Source: Bradyrhizobium sp. SZCCHNS1050 (GTDB taxonomy: Bacteria; Pseudomonadota; Alphaproteobacteria; Rhizobiales; Xanthobacteraceae). From it: a stretch of DNA of 64,000 nucleotides. The number at the start of each line of letters is the position of its first letter. Positions within the stretch are counted from its first letter, which is position 1. The notes under the pieces were generated by a model that saw nothing but the letters and a program-made list of their open reading frames with translations, ran no database searches and was not told the origin of the DNA. Shown here piece after piece: positions 26,067-34,559 of the stretch. The translations under genes and the position numbers were made by a program. The DNA lies in the NCBI RefSeq assembly GCF_032484785.1, contig NZ_JAUETR010000001.1:806001-870000 (forward strand), in the 5' to 3' direction.

Positions 26067-27938
26067 CTAAAGCCGCGGCATCGCGTCCGGCCGCACCTCG
26101 CGGGCCTGCGCTGCCAGCCGGATCGCGGCATTGGCCGCACCGAAGCCCTGATAGTTGCGGCGCTGCACGATCTCGAAGAAGAAGCGCTCCTCGAAGATAT
26201 GGGTGTAGACTTGGAAGAACTCGGCGTCGCCGTCGCGGTCGTACAGGATCTCGTTGGCACGGAGCGCGGCGACCGTGTCGGGCGCAAGATCATACTTGGC
26301 TTCGAGATCGTCGTAGTAGTTGTCGGGAATGTCGAGGAAGCCGGCGCCGCGGGCGCGCATCTCGGCCACGGCCGCGAAGATGTCGTCGCAGGAGAACGCG
26401 ATGTGCTGGACGCCGGAGCCGAAGAACTCGGAGATGAAGCGCGACGACAAGGTGCGCGTCGCCGAGGAGCCGTTGAGGATGAAGCGCAGGCTGCGATCGC
26501 CGTTGACGATCGCCTGGCTCTGCACGAGGCCTCTGGGATCGGCGATCTCCATCTGCGGCAGGCGGGAGAAGTCGATCAGCCCGGCATAGAACAGCAGCCA
26601 GGACAGCATCTCCTCATGCGGCATCGACTGGGCGATGTGATCGACCGCGACGAGACGGTCGGTGCTCTTGTCGCTGGCGACGGCTTCGAAATCGACGTCC
26701 CAGTGACGCCCGTGGGTATCCAGGAAGTACAGCAGGCTGCCGCCGACACCATGGATCGCCGGGATCTCCAGCTCGCCCGGCCCGACCGGCTGGGTGAAGG
26801 TGCGCGTCTTCAAGGACTGCGCCCGCGCCATGGCACGAGCGGCACTGTCGACGTCCAGCGCCAACGCGCAGACACCAGCCCCATGCGTGACGTAGTGTGA
26901 ATGCGCAAAACTGGCCGGCTCGCAGTTGATCACCAACTCGATTGCGCCCTGGGACCAGCGCTGCACCGCCTTGCTGCGATGACGCCCCGTCTTGCGGAAG
27001 CCAAGCTGTCCGAACAGTCCCGCCAGAGACTCCGCTTTGTCCTCGCTGACCGCGAACTCGACGAAGCCGATGCCGTGGCTCTTGACCCGAGGCTCGAAGC
27101 GCGCGGCCGATGACGCCGGCGTCTTTCCAGCGAGGTCGTCCTGCAACAGCAGCAGCGAGCGCATGCCATCGAGCGCGGTGCGCGGCGCCGAGCCGGCGCG
27201 GAACTGATCGTTGAAGATCTCCAGCGACAGCGGCCCGGAATAGCCGGTCGCGGCGACCGCCTCCATGAACGCGCCTACCGGCAGATCGCCCTGCCCCGGA
27301 AAACTGCGAAAATGCCGGCTCCAGGACAGCACATCCAGTTCGAGCTTCGGCGCATCGGCAAGCTGCACCAGGAAAATCTTGTCGGCCGGAATCGCGCGGA
27401 TCGCGTTGGTCGGCAGCGCCGGCGCCAGCGCATGAAAGCTGTCGAGGATGACGCCGATCGCCTTGTGATCGGCGCGGCGGACGATCTCCCAGGCATCGCG
27501 ATAGTCATGGACGTGGCGGCCCCAGGCCAGCGCCTCGTAGCCGACGCGCAAGCCGCGCTTCGCGGCGCGCTCGCCGAGCTCGTGGAAATCGGCGGCGGCC
27601 CGGTCGATGCCGCCGAGCGAGGCCGGCGACACGCTGCTGCAGATCAGCAGCAGATCGGTGCCGAGTTCCTGCATCAGGTCGAACTTGCGCTCGGCGCGGA
27701 TGAAGTTGCGCGCGCGCTGCGGCTCCGGCATGCCCTCGAAATCGCGGAACGGCTGATAGGCGCAGATCGCAAGTCCGAGGTCGCGGCACATCTGCCCGAT
27801 CTCGCGCGGCCGCATCCCGAACGCGACGAGATCGTTCTCGAAGATCTCGACCGTATCGAAGCCGGCGGCGGCGATCGCCTTGAGCTTCTCGTCGAGCGCG
27901 CCTGAGATGGAGACCGTTGCGATCGAGCGCTGGTTCAT
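26067..27938 (-). CDS. quiC: 3-dehydroshikimate dehydratase, fused TIM-barrel/VOC (QuiC type)
   Basis: 623 residues in two parts. Residues 1-270 are a sugar-phosphate isomerase/epimerase TIM barrel (FDTVEIFENDLV, VGYEALAWGRHVHDY, VILDSFH, SLEIFNDQFR carry the metal ligands). Residues 290-605 are a 4-hydroxyphenylpyruvate-dioxygenase-like VOC unit (GFVEFAVSEDKA, VDHIAQSMP, QHIAFSCDDIF, IFEERFFFEIVQRRNYQGFG). Fused proteins of this build convert 3-dehydroshikimate to protocatechuate in quinate and shikimate catabolism. The gene is last in an operon with a shikimate dehydrogenase and a five-component ABC importer, which supports this role. It overlaps the ATPase gene upstream by four bases. Confidence 0.9.
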   Translation of the reverse strand: MNQRSIATVSISGALDEKLKAIAAAGFDTVEIFENDLVAFGMRPREIGQMCRDLGLAICAYQPFRDFEGMPEPQRARNFIRAERKFDLMQELGTDLLLICSSVSPASLGGIDRAAADFHELGERAAKRGLRVGYEALAWGRHVHDYRDAWEIVRRADHKAIGVILDSFHALAPALPTNAIRAIPADKIFLVQLADAPKLELDVLSWSRHFRSFPGQGDLPVGAFMEAVAATGYSGPLSLEIFNDQFRAGSAPRTALDGMRSLLLLQDDLAGKTPASSAARFEPRVKSHGIGFVEFAVSEDKAESLAGLFGQLGFRKTGRHRSKAVQRWSQGAIELVINCEPASFAHSHYVTHGAGVCALALDVDSAARAMARAQSLKTRTFTQPVGPGELEIPAIHGVGGSLLYFLDTHGRHWDVDFEAVASDKSTDRLVAVDHIAQSMPHEEMLSWLLFYAGLIDFSRLPQMEIADPRGLVQSQAIVNGDRSLRFILNGSSATRTLSSRFISEFFGSGVQHIAFSCDDIFAAVAEMRARGAGFLDIPDNYYDDLEAKYDLAPDTVAALRANEILYDRDGDAEFFQVYTHIFEERFFFEIVQRRNYQGFGAANAAIRLAAQAREVRPDAMPRL

Positions 27939-28672
27939 GCCGCCGTCTCCTCCATCGCGCCGCCCAGGAACAGCTGGCCGATGCGCGGATCGGCCAGCAC
28001 GCGGTCGGCCTTGTCGATGATGCGGGTGCGGCCGAGCTCGAGCACGATGCCGTAGTCGGAGATCTCCAGCGCCGAGCGCGCATTCTGCTCGATCAGGAGC
28101 ACCGAGACGCCGCGGTCGCGCAATTGTTTTAGCATGTCGAAGGTCTGCTGCACCATCAAGGGCGACAGGCCGATGGAGGGCTCGTCGATCAGCACGAGCT
28201 GCGGCTCGAGCAGAAGCCCGCGCGCGATTTCGAGCTGCTTCTGCTCGCCGCCTGACAGGGTCGAGGCCTGCCGGTCCGCCTTCCTGCGCAGCACGGGAAA
28301 GACGTCGAGCGCCGCCTCGACACGGGCGGCCAGATCGAACTCGCGCGGTGCGGCCACGCCGCCGAGCTCGATATTGTGACGGACCGACAGCTCGCCGAAA
28401 ATGTTGCGGCCCTGCGGGATGTAGCAGATGCCGGCGCCGAGCAGCGCGCGCTGGCTCAAGCCGGTGACGTCGCGGCCCTTGAAGACCACCTTGCCTTCGC
28501 GCAGCTTGAGCAGGCCGAAGATCGCCTTGAACACGGTCGACTTGCCGGCGCCGTTCGGACCGATGACGGTGGTGATCGAGCCCGCCGGCACCGAGAAGGT
28601 CGTGCCGTTGAGGATCGTCATCTTGCCGTAGCCGCCGACGAGGTTCTGGACGTCGAGAATGGGATCGCTCAT
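27935..28672 (-). CDS. LivF-type ABC transporter ATPase
   Basis: 245-residue ATP-binding subunit of a branched-chain amino acid type (HAAT) importer. Walker A is GPNGAGKST, the signature is LSGGEQKQLEIARGL and Walker B LVLIDEPSIGLSP, followed by LIEQNARSALEISDYGIVLELG. It forms a heterodimer with the LivG-type ATPase encoded ten bases upstream. The operon's catabolic genes point to an aromatic-precursor acid such as quinate or shikimate as substrate. Confidence 0.94.
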   Translation of the reverse strand: MSDPILDVQNLVGGYGKMTILNGTTFSVPAGSITTVIGPNGAGKSTVFKAIFGLLKLREGKVVFKGRDVTGLSQRALLGAGICYIPQGRNIFGELSVRHNIELGGVAAPREFDLAARVEAALDVFPVLRRKADRQASTLSGGEQKQLEIARGLLLEPQLVLIDEPSIGLSPLMVQQTFDMLKQLRDRGVSVLLIEQNARSALEISDYGIVLELGRTRIIDKADRVLADPRIGQLFLGGAMEETAA

Positions 28673-28682
28673 CGCCGTCTCC

Positions 28683-29426
28683 TCAATGTCCGAGATAGGC
28701 TTCGATCACGGCCGGGTTGGCCCTGATCTCGTCGGGCTTGCCGATCGCCAGCACCTTGCCCTCCGCCATCACCATGACGCGCGAGCACAGCGACATCACG
28801 AACTCCATGTTGTGCTCGATCACCACGAAGGTGGCGCGGCGTTCGCGGTTGATCGCGATCAGCCGCTCCTTGAGGTCGCCCAGCATGGTCGGGTTGACGC
28901 CGCCTGCAGGCTCGTCGAGCAGCACCAGCCGCGGGCCGCCCATGAAGGCCATGGCGGCATCGAGCAGCTTCTGCTGACCATAGGACAAGCCACCGGCCGG
29001 CTCGTTGGCGAGATGCTCAAGCTTGAAGAAGCCGATCATCTGATCGGCCGCCTCCGTGAGCCCCGCATCCGACGGGCCGAACAGGCGCGACAGCATGCCG
29101 CCGCGATGCTCCTGGCCCGCGAGGATCAGATTGTCGCGCACCGACAGTTTCGGGAACACCTGCAGCAGCTGAAATGTGCGGCTGACGCCGAGGCGGTTCA
29201 GCTCGGACGGGCGCTGGCCGGTGACGAGCTTGCCGTCGACCCTGACCTCGCCCGCGCTCGGCACCAGCTGGCCGAGGATGCAGTTGAACAAGGTCGACTT
29301 GCCGCAGCCGTTGGGGCCGATGAGACCGAGGATTTCGCCCTCGTGCACGTCGAAGCTGACGCCGTTGACGGCGGTGATTCCGCCGAAGCTCTTCTTGACG
29401 TCGCGTACGTCGAGAACTGCGGTCAT
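28683..29426 (-). CDS. LivG-type ABC transporter ATPase
   Basis: 247-residue second ATPase of the importer. Walker A GPNGCGKST, signature LSYGQQKLLDAAMA, Walker B LVLLDEPAGGVNP and the LivG-typical VIEHNMEFVMSLCSRVMVMAEGK are visible. ATG at 29426 overlaps the livM-type stop by four bases; the frame is open further upstream but that part overlaps the permease gene. Confidence 0.94.
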   Translation of the reverse strand: MTAVLDVRDVKKSFGGITAVNGVSFDVHEGEILGLIGPNGCGKSTLFNCILGQLVPSAGEVRVDGKLVTGQRPSELNRLGVSRTFQLLQVFPKLSVRDNLILAGQEHRGGMLSRLFGPSDAGLTEAADQMIGFFKLEHLANEPAGGLSYGQQKLLDAAMAFMGGPRLVLLDEPAGGVNPTMLGDLKERLIAINRERRATFVVIEHNMEFVMSLCSRVMVMAEGKVLAIGKPDEIRANPAVIEAYLGH

Positions 29427-30421
29427 CGCACGGCCTCCAGCTTGGACTGAGCCGCGGCCCGCAACGCGGACGCCGCCTGGGTTCGCCGTGAGCTGAGATA
29501 GCGGTCGAGGATGCCGAGAATGCCGCTCGGCGAATAGATCAGCAGCACGATCACGGCGGCCGCATAGAGCATCAGATAATAGCCTTCCGCGAAGCGCAGC
29601 CACTCCGGCAGCAGCACCGCGATCATGGCGCCGAGGAACGGTCCCAGCATGAAGCCGGCCCCGCCGACGATGACCATCATCAGGAGGTCGAGCGAGAGCT
29701 GCAGGTTAAACGGTACGGGATCGACATATTGCGTCAGCGGCGCATAGAGCACGCCGGAGATGCCGCCGAGCACCGAGCCGATCGCGAACGCCATCAGCGT
29801 ATAGCGGCGCGTGTCGATGCCGAGCGATTGCGCCCGGATCGGATTTTCGCGCAGCGCCATGAAGGCGCGGCCCCAGGGCGAGCGGATCAGCCACCACATC
29901 GCGAGCGTCACGAGGCCGAGGGAGCCGAGACAGAGATAGTAGAACGGCAGCGGCTTGCGGGTCGGGAAGCCGAAGATGTCGGGACGTGGAATGTTGCTGA
30001 TGCCGTAGATGCCGTTGGTGAGCCAGCTCTCGTTGCGGAACACCAGGAACGCCAGCGTCGAAAACGCGAGCGTGACGAAGGCGAGATAGTGATGCTGAAC
30101 GCGCAGCGCCGGATAGCCGAGGAGCCAGCCGACGATGAAGCAGATCACGATGACGAGGCCGAGCGCGGCAATCAGCGGCCAGCCATGCGTGGTCAGGATC
30201 GCCGCCCCATAGGCGCCAATGCCGACGAAGGCGCCCTGCGCCAGCGACACCTGCCCGGCGTAGCCAAGCGTAAGGTTCAATCCCATCGCGGCGATGGTCA
30301 TCACGGCCCACTGGCTCAGGATGTACAGGCCGTAGCGGTTGAAGTTCATCGGGATGATGATCAGACCCGCAATGACCACGACGGCCAGCGCGACGAGAAG
30401 CAGTCTGCTGTGCTTGCTCAT
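29423..30421 (-). CDS. LivM-type ABC permease
   Basis: 332-residue membrane subunit with about nine to ten helices. ILSQWAVMTIAAMGLNLTLGYAGQVSLAQGAFVGIGAYGAA is the family's hallmark; MALRENPIRAQSLGIDTRRYTLMAFAIGSVLGGISG is the ATPase-coupling loop. It overlaps livH-type and livG-type neighbours by four bases each, so the whole set is translated together. Confidence 0.94.
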   Translation of the reverse strand: MSKHSRLLLVALAVVVIAGLIIIPMNFNRYGLYILSQWAVMTIAAMGLNLTLGYAGQVSLAQGAFVGIGAYGAAILTTHGWPLIAALGLVIVICFIVGWLLGYPALRVQHHYLAFVTLAFSTLAFLVFRNESWLTNGIYGISNIPRPDIFGFPTRKPLPFYYLCLGSLGLVTLAMWWLIRSPWGRAFMALRENPIRAQSLGIDTRRYTLMAFAIGSVLGGISGVLYAPLTQYVDPVPFNLQLSLDLLMMVIVGGAGFMLGPFLGAMIAVLLPEWLRFAEGYYLMLYAAAVIVLLIYSPSGILGILDRYLSSRRTQAASALRAAAQSKLEAVR

Positions 30422-31293
30422 ACCGTACGCTCCTCGGCGCGTCCGAGCAGGCCCTGCGGCCGGAACAGGATGACAAGGATCAGCAGCACCAACGGAACGG
30501 CGGCGCGATACTGGGTGGAGACGTAGGCCGCGGCGAGGTTGTCGACGACGCCGATCAGGAGACCGCCGGCGATGGCACCGCGCACCTGGTTGAAGCCGCC
30601 AACGATCGCGGCGATGAACGCCGCCTGCCCGAGCACCTCGCCGCTGGAGAACTTCGCGAGATAGATCGGCGTGATCAGCAGCGACGCCAGCGCGACCAGC
30701 ACGGCATTGATCAGGAAGGTCAGGAGGATCATACGCTCGACGGGCACGCCGATGATGCGCGCCACCGTGGGATTCTGCGCGGCCGCCTGCATCTGATGGC
30801 CGAGCGAGGTGCGGTTCAACAGCGTGGTCAATCCGACGACCGCGAGGATCGCGACGGCGAGCACGCCGAGGCTCTGCAGCGAAATCGCCCGGCCCAGGAC
30901 GGTGACGTCACCGACCGGCACGATCGAAGGGAAAGGCGAGGCCTCGGCGCTGAAGAACTGCTTCACCGCCTCCTTGATCCCGACCGCCAGCGCCATGGTG
31001 GCGATCGCCAGCGGCAGCACGCCATGCCGCAGCATCGGATCGACCAGCAGCATCTTGAAGGCGAGACCGAGCAGAAGTGCCGACAACAGGATGCCGACGA
31101 GAACCGCGAGCCAGAACGGCGCGCCGAGATGCATCACCGCGAGCATCAGGAAGGCCGGCAGCATCACGAACTCGCCCTGGGCGAAGTTGATGGTCTGCGA
31201 GGTCTGCCACAGCAAGGTGAAGCCGACGGCAACGAGCGCGTAGATGGCGCCGGTGGCGAGACCCGCCACGATCAGGTCGAGCAGATTGGACAT
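30418..31293 (-). CDS. LivH-type ABC permease
   Basis: 291-residue partner permease: GLATGAIYALVAVGFTLLWQTSQTINFAQGEFVMLPAF is the LivH start, with AAAQNPTVARIIGVPVERMILLTFLINA as coupling helix and GQAAFIAAIVGGFNQVRGAIAGGLLIGVVDN near the end. It lies 71 bases after the binding-protein gene. Confidence 0.94.
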   Translation of the reverse strand: MSNLLDLIVAGLATGAIYALVAVGFTLLWQTSQTINFAQGEFVMLPAFLMLAVMHLGAPFWLAVLVGILLSALLLGLAFKMLLVDPMLRHGVLPLAIATMALAVGIKEAVKQFFSAEASPFPSIVPVGDVTVLGRAISLQSLGVLAVAILAVVGLTTLLNRTSLGHQMQAAAQNPTVARIIGVPVERMILLTFLINAVLVALASLLITPIYLAKFSSGEVLGQAAFIAAIVGGFNQVRGAIAGGLLIGVVDNLAAAYVSTQYRAAVPLVLLILVILFRPQGLLGRAEERTV

Positions 31294-31364
31294 CGTTTCC
31301 CCCTAAGCCTTTGGGTGACGGCGGCACTGGCATCCCCTCCGGCGCCGCCGGTCGACCGTTGTTC

Positions 31365-32504
31365 TCAGTTGAGCTTCGGCAGCACCTGCTTGACGACCTG
31401 CTTGCCTTCGACCACCTCGACCAGGAAGCCCTGGCGATCGATGTCGCCATTCTGGTCGAAGGTGACGTCCATCAGGATGTTCGGCTCGGCCGATGTCTTG
31501 ATGGTCAGGCCGTGCAGCGTATCGGCAAACGCCTTGGAGTCGACCTTGCCCATCTTCTCGGTCGTGGCCTTGACCATGTAGATGGCGAGATAGCCCTTCA
31601 GGCCGTTATGGTCGGGCACGTAGTTGTACTTCTTCACGAAGCGGTCGCGGAACGCCTTGATGGCCTCGACCGGCGCATCGGTGGTGAGGCCGACATGGCC
31701 GCGAGCCCCGTTGGCCGCATCACCGGCGAGCTCGATGACCTTCTGGCCGACCAGCGTGGTCTCGCCGATCAGCGGCGCCGTCACGCCCTGGCGCTTGATC
31801 TCCTTGAGGATGCGCGCGCTCTCTTCCTCGTTGACATAGATGAAGACGGCATCCGGCGCGGCCGCCTTGATCTTGCTGACGTCGGCGGCGAAGTCGGCCT
31901 GGCCGGCTTCGGTCGACAGGTCGGCCGCGACCTTGATGCCGAGGCGGTTGAACTCCTTGGTGATGACGTCGCGTCCGCCGCGGCCGAAGTCGTTGTTGAC
32001 CCAGACCACCGCCACCGACTTCGCCTTGATCTCGTCGTTGATGTACTTGGCGACCTTCGGCATCGACGATTGCTGGCCGAACGAGGTGCGGAACAGGAAC
32101 TTGTTGCCGGCCTGCGTCAGCTCGGCCGCCTCGCCGCCCATGATCTGCGTGATGCCGGCTTCGGCCGCCAGCGGCGCCGTCACCTTCACCGATCCGGAAT
32201 AGCCGGGCCCGAGCAGCACATAGGGCTCGGCGTCGAGCGCCTTCTGCACCTGGGCACGGGCGACGCCGGGGTTCGACTGCGAGTCGGCGTGGCTCACCTC
32301 GATCTTGCGGCCGAGAATGCCGCCCTTGGCGTTGATCTCCTCGACCGCGAGGTCGATGCCGTTCTTCCAGTTGGTGCCGACGGTCGCGCCACCGCCGGAC
32401 AGCTCGGCGACGTTGGCGATCTTGATAGGGGCACCGGACTGCGCGTAGGCGGCTCCGGACAGCAGCACGGCCGAGCACAGTCCGGCCAGGATGATCGATC
32501 TCAC
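31365..32504 (-). CDS. Periplasmic binding protein of a Liv-type importer
   Basis: 379 residues with a signal peptide (MRSIILAGLCSAVLLSGAAYA) and a type I periplasmic binding fold: IKIANVAELSGGGATVGTNWKNGIDLAVEEINAKGGILGRKIEV, VLLGPGYSGSVKVTAPLAAEAG, and VVWVNNDFGRGGRDVITKEF. It delivers the substrate to the LivHM/LivFG-type complex encoded downstream. Given the shikimate dehydrogenase upstream and dehydroshikimate dehydratase downstream, quinate, shikimate or dehydroshikimate are better guesses than amino acids. Confidence 0.93.
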   Translation of the reverse strand: MRSIILAGLCSAVLLSGAAYAQSGAPIKIANVAELSGGGATVGTNWKNGIDLAVEEINAKGGILGRKIEVSHADSQSNPGVARAQVQKALDAEPYVLLGPGYSGSVKVTAPLAAEAGITQIMGGEAAELTQAGNKFLFRTSFGQQSSMPKVAKYINDEIKAKSVAVVWVNNDFGRGGRDVITKEFNRLGIKVAADLSTEAGQADFAADVSKIKAAAPDAVFIYVNEEESARILKEIKRQGVTAPLIGETTLVGQKVIELAGDAANGARGHVGLTTDAPVEAIKAFRDRFVKKYNYVPDHNGLKGYLAIYMVKATTEKMGKVDSKAFADTLHGLTIKTSAEPNILMDVTFDQNGDIDRQGFLVEVVEGKQVVKQVLPKLN

Positions 32505-32583
32505 GTTGTTTCCTCCTCTGCTCTAAACGCTTGTTTGCGTTTCTTGCTTGAACGACTTGTTCCGCCGCGTATTGGCGGTCGGC

Positions 32584-33465
32584 TCAGGCGGCGTCAACCG
32601 CCGGATATCTCTCCGCCATGTGATTGTCGAAGGCCGCCCCCATCGCCTCGGTCGAAGGCACAAGGTCGGTGAACAATTCGAAGGCGTCCGCGGCCTGGTA
32701 AATCGCGAGCTCGCGGCCGAGCAGGACCTGAGCGCCCTTGGCCCTGGCGGCTTTCAGCAGCGGAGTCCAGAGCGGAGAATAGACCGCGTCGGCGACCCAG
32801 AGGTCGGCACGCAGCAAGTGATCCGGCACCGGCGTACCGCGGTTCGGCAGCATCCCGATCGGTGTGCCGTTGACGACAGCCACCGCTCCCTGAAGCGCGT
32901 CTTCGACGCTGTCGACGACAGTCACCGTGGTGCCGGCAGGCAGCAGGCTCGCGAGCTTCGCGGCGCGCGCCCGCTCGGTGTCATAGATCCGCAGCCCAGC
33001 GACTGTGAGGTTCGCAAGTGCGAAGGCAATCGCCTTGCCGACTCCGCCGGCCCCGATCAGCGCCACGACGCCGCGATGGCTCTGGCTGACCAGCGGCGCC
33101 ACCGCGCGCTCGAAGCCGGTGGTATCGGTGTTGTGGCCGATCAGCCGGCCGTCGCGGACGACGACGGTATTCACGGCGCCCATCGCCGCCGCCTTCGGCG
33201 CCAGCTCGTCGAGCAGCTCGACCACGGCTTCCTTGTAGGGATAGGTCACGTTGACGCCGGCAAAGCCGAGCCGGCGCACGCCCTCCAGCAGCATCGCCAG
33301 TCCGGCACGATCCGCGCCGGCGACCTCGATCAGCTGATAATGGCAGCGCACGCCGAGCGCCGCCGCGGCGTGCTCGTGCATGGCGGGAGAGGCCGAATGC
33401 GCGATCGGGGCACCGATCAAGCCGGTCAGGAATTTTCGGGCTTTGAGCGCGGAAAGATCAGGCAC
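32584..33465 (-). CDS. Quinate/shikimate dehydrogenase (AroE family)
   Basis: 293 residues. GLIGAPIAHSASPAMHEHAAAALGV holds the substrate Ser pair, GVNVTYPYKEAVVELLDEL the catalytic Lys, NTDTTGFERAV the conserved Asp, and ALIGAGGVGKAIAFALANL the NAD(P) loop. In YDTERARA an acidic residue after the second strand favours NAD, as in catabolic quinate/shikimate dehydrogenases. The start is taken as GTG at 33465; the frame is open to 33552. First gene of the operon; a LysR-type site lies about 110 bases upstream. Confidence 0.9.
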   Translation of the reverse strand: MPDLSALKARKFLTGLIGAPIAHSASPAMHEHAAAALGVRCHYQLIEVAGADRAGLAMLLEGVRRLGFAGVNVTYPYKEAVVELLDELAPKAAAMGAVNTVVVRDGRLIGHNTDTTGFERAVAPLVSQSHRGVVALIGAGGVGKAIAFALANLTVAGLRIYDTERARAAKLASLLPAGTTVTVVDSVEDALQGAVAVVNGTPIGMLPNRGTPVPDHLLRADLWVADAVYSPLWTPLLKAARAKGAQVLLGRELAIYQAADAFELFTDLVPSTEAMGAAFDNHMAERYPAVDAA

Positions 33466-33576
33466 GTTCGCTTTTGTCTCTTGCTGCTGTGACGTGCGAG
33501 CGCCGCACGCGCGGATTTCGTTGCAGACGATAGCGCGTCCGCTCGCTAACACAATTACTCAAATATCGGCTGAACC

Positions 33577-33589
33577 TAACATCATGTTA
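33577..33589. promoter_or_regulatory. LysR-type binding site before the shikimate operon
   Basis: TAACATCATGTTA is a perfect T-N11-A dyad. It overlaps the stop codon of the LysR-family gene and lies about 110 bases before the dehydrogenase start, so it is a likely operator for induction of the operon by that regulator. Confidence 0.6.
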
Positions 33590-34528
33590 TTTTTTGCCGC
33601 CACCGGATTTCGCCGGTTTGGCCACCTGACGTCGGCCGGGCTCCAGCGCGCGCATCTCCGCGCGCAAGCAGTCGATGAAGTGTTCGGCATAGAGCGACAG
33701 CGGCGTACCGCGCTTGACCGCGATGTAGGTGTCGAACCGCGTCGGCTCGGCGATCTTGATCAACTCAATGCCGGGATAGCCGCCATGCGCGACCGTGAAC
33801 TGGTCGATCACAGCGATGCCGAGCCCGGCCTTCACCAGCGCGCAGACTGTGGTGCCAAAGCGCGCCTTGATCGAGATATTGTAGCTGAGTTTGTTGCGCG
33901 CGAAGATCTCGGCCATGATCCGGCCGTAGGGGTCGTTGGGATCGATGCCGATCAGCGGATAGCGCGTCATCTCGGCAGCCGAGACCTGTTTGCGGCCGGC
34001 GAGCTCGTGTCCCGGCGGCACGATGCAGAACAATTCGCCTGAGGCCAGCGGCAGGAATTCGAGCCCGGAATGATCGAGCCGGTAGCTCATCGCCACGCAC
34101 TCGCCCTTTCCCAGCATCAGATAGTCGATCGCCTCCTCGATCTTGAGGATGTTGATGTCGATGCCCAAATCAGGATAGCGGCGGCGGACGCGCTCGATCG
34201 CGCGCGGCACCATCACCTGGGAGATGCTGGGCACCGAGCCGACGCGCAGTTCCGACAGCGCGCCACGGCCGATGTTGGAGATGATGTAGCTGAGATCGTC
34301 GACCTTCTCGTAGACGCTGTTGATCTGCTCGAAGATGTTCTGCGCCTCGGGCGTCGGGAAGTAGCGGCCGTTCTGGCGCTGGAAAAAGCGGATGCCGAGC
34401 GAGCGCTCGGTGTATTTCACCAGACGGCTGACGCCCGGTGCCGACACCTTCAGCAGGCGCGCGGCGCCGTTGATGGTGCCCGTCACCATGACCGCGCGAA
34501 TGACCTCGACCTGTCGCAAGGTCATCAT
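33587..34528 (-). CDS. LysR-family regulator of the shikimate/quinate operon
   Basis: 313 residues. The N-terminal helix-turn-helix (MTLRQVEVIRAVMVTGTINGAARLLKVSAPGVSRLVKYTE) is followed by an effector domain from about residue 95. The C-terminus is basic (GRRQVAKPAKSGGGKK). It is encoded on the same strand directly before the dehydrogenase operon, with a T-N11-A palindrome at its own stop codon, so it is the probable pathway-specific activator. It follows the AsmA-like gene by 31 bases and may be partly cotranscribed with it. Confidence 0.92.
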   Translation of the reverse strand: MMTLRQVEVIRAVMVTGTINGAARLLKVSAPGVSRLVKYTERSLGIRFFQRQNGRYFPTPEAQNIFEQINSVYEKVDDLSYIISNIGRGALSELRVGSVPSISQVMVPRAIERVRRRYPDLGIDINILKIEEAIDYLMLGKGECVAMSYRLDHSGLEFLPLASGELFCIVPPGHELAGRKQVSAAEMTRYPLIGIDPNDPYGRIMAEIFARNKLSYNISIKARFGTTVCALVKAGLGIAVIDQFTVAHGGYPGIELIKIAEPTRFDTYIAVKRGTPLSLYAEHFIDCLRAEMRALEPGRRQVAKPAKSGGGKK

Positions 34529-34559
34529 CGGCGCGGTCCCCGCACGCCGTCAGCCGGCA

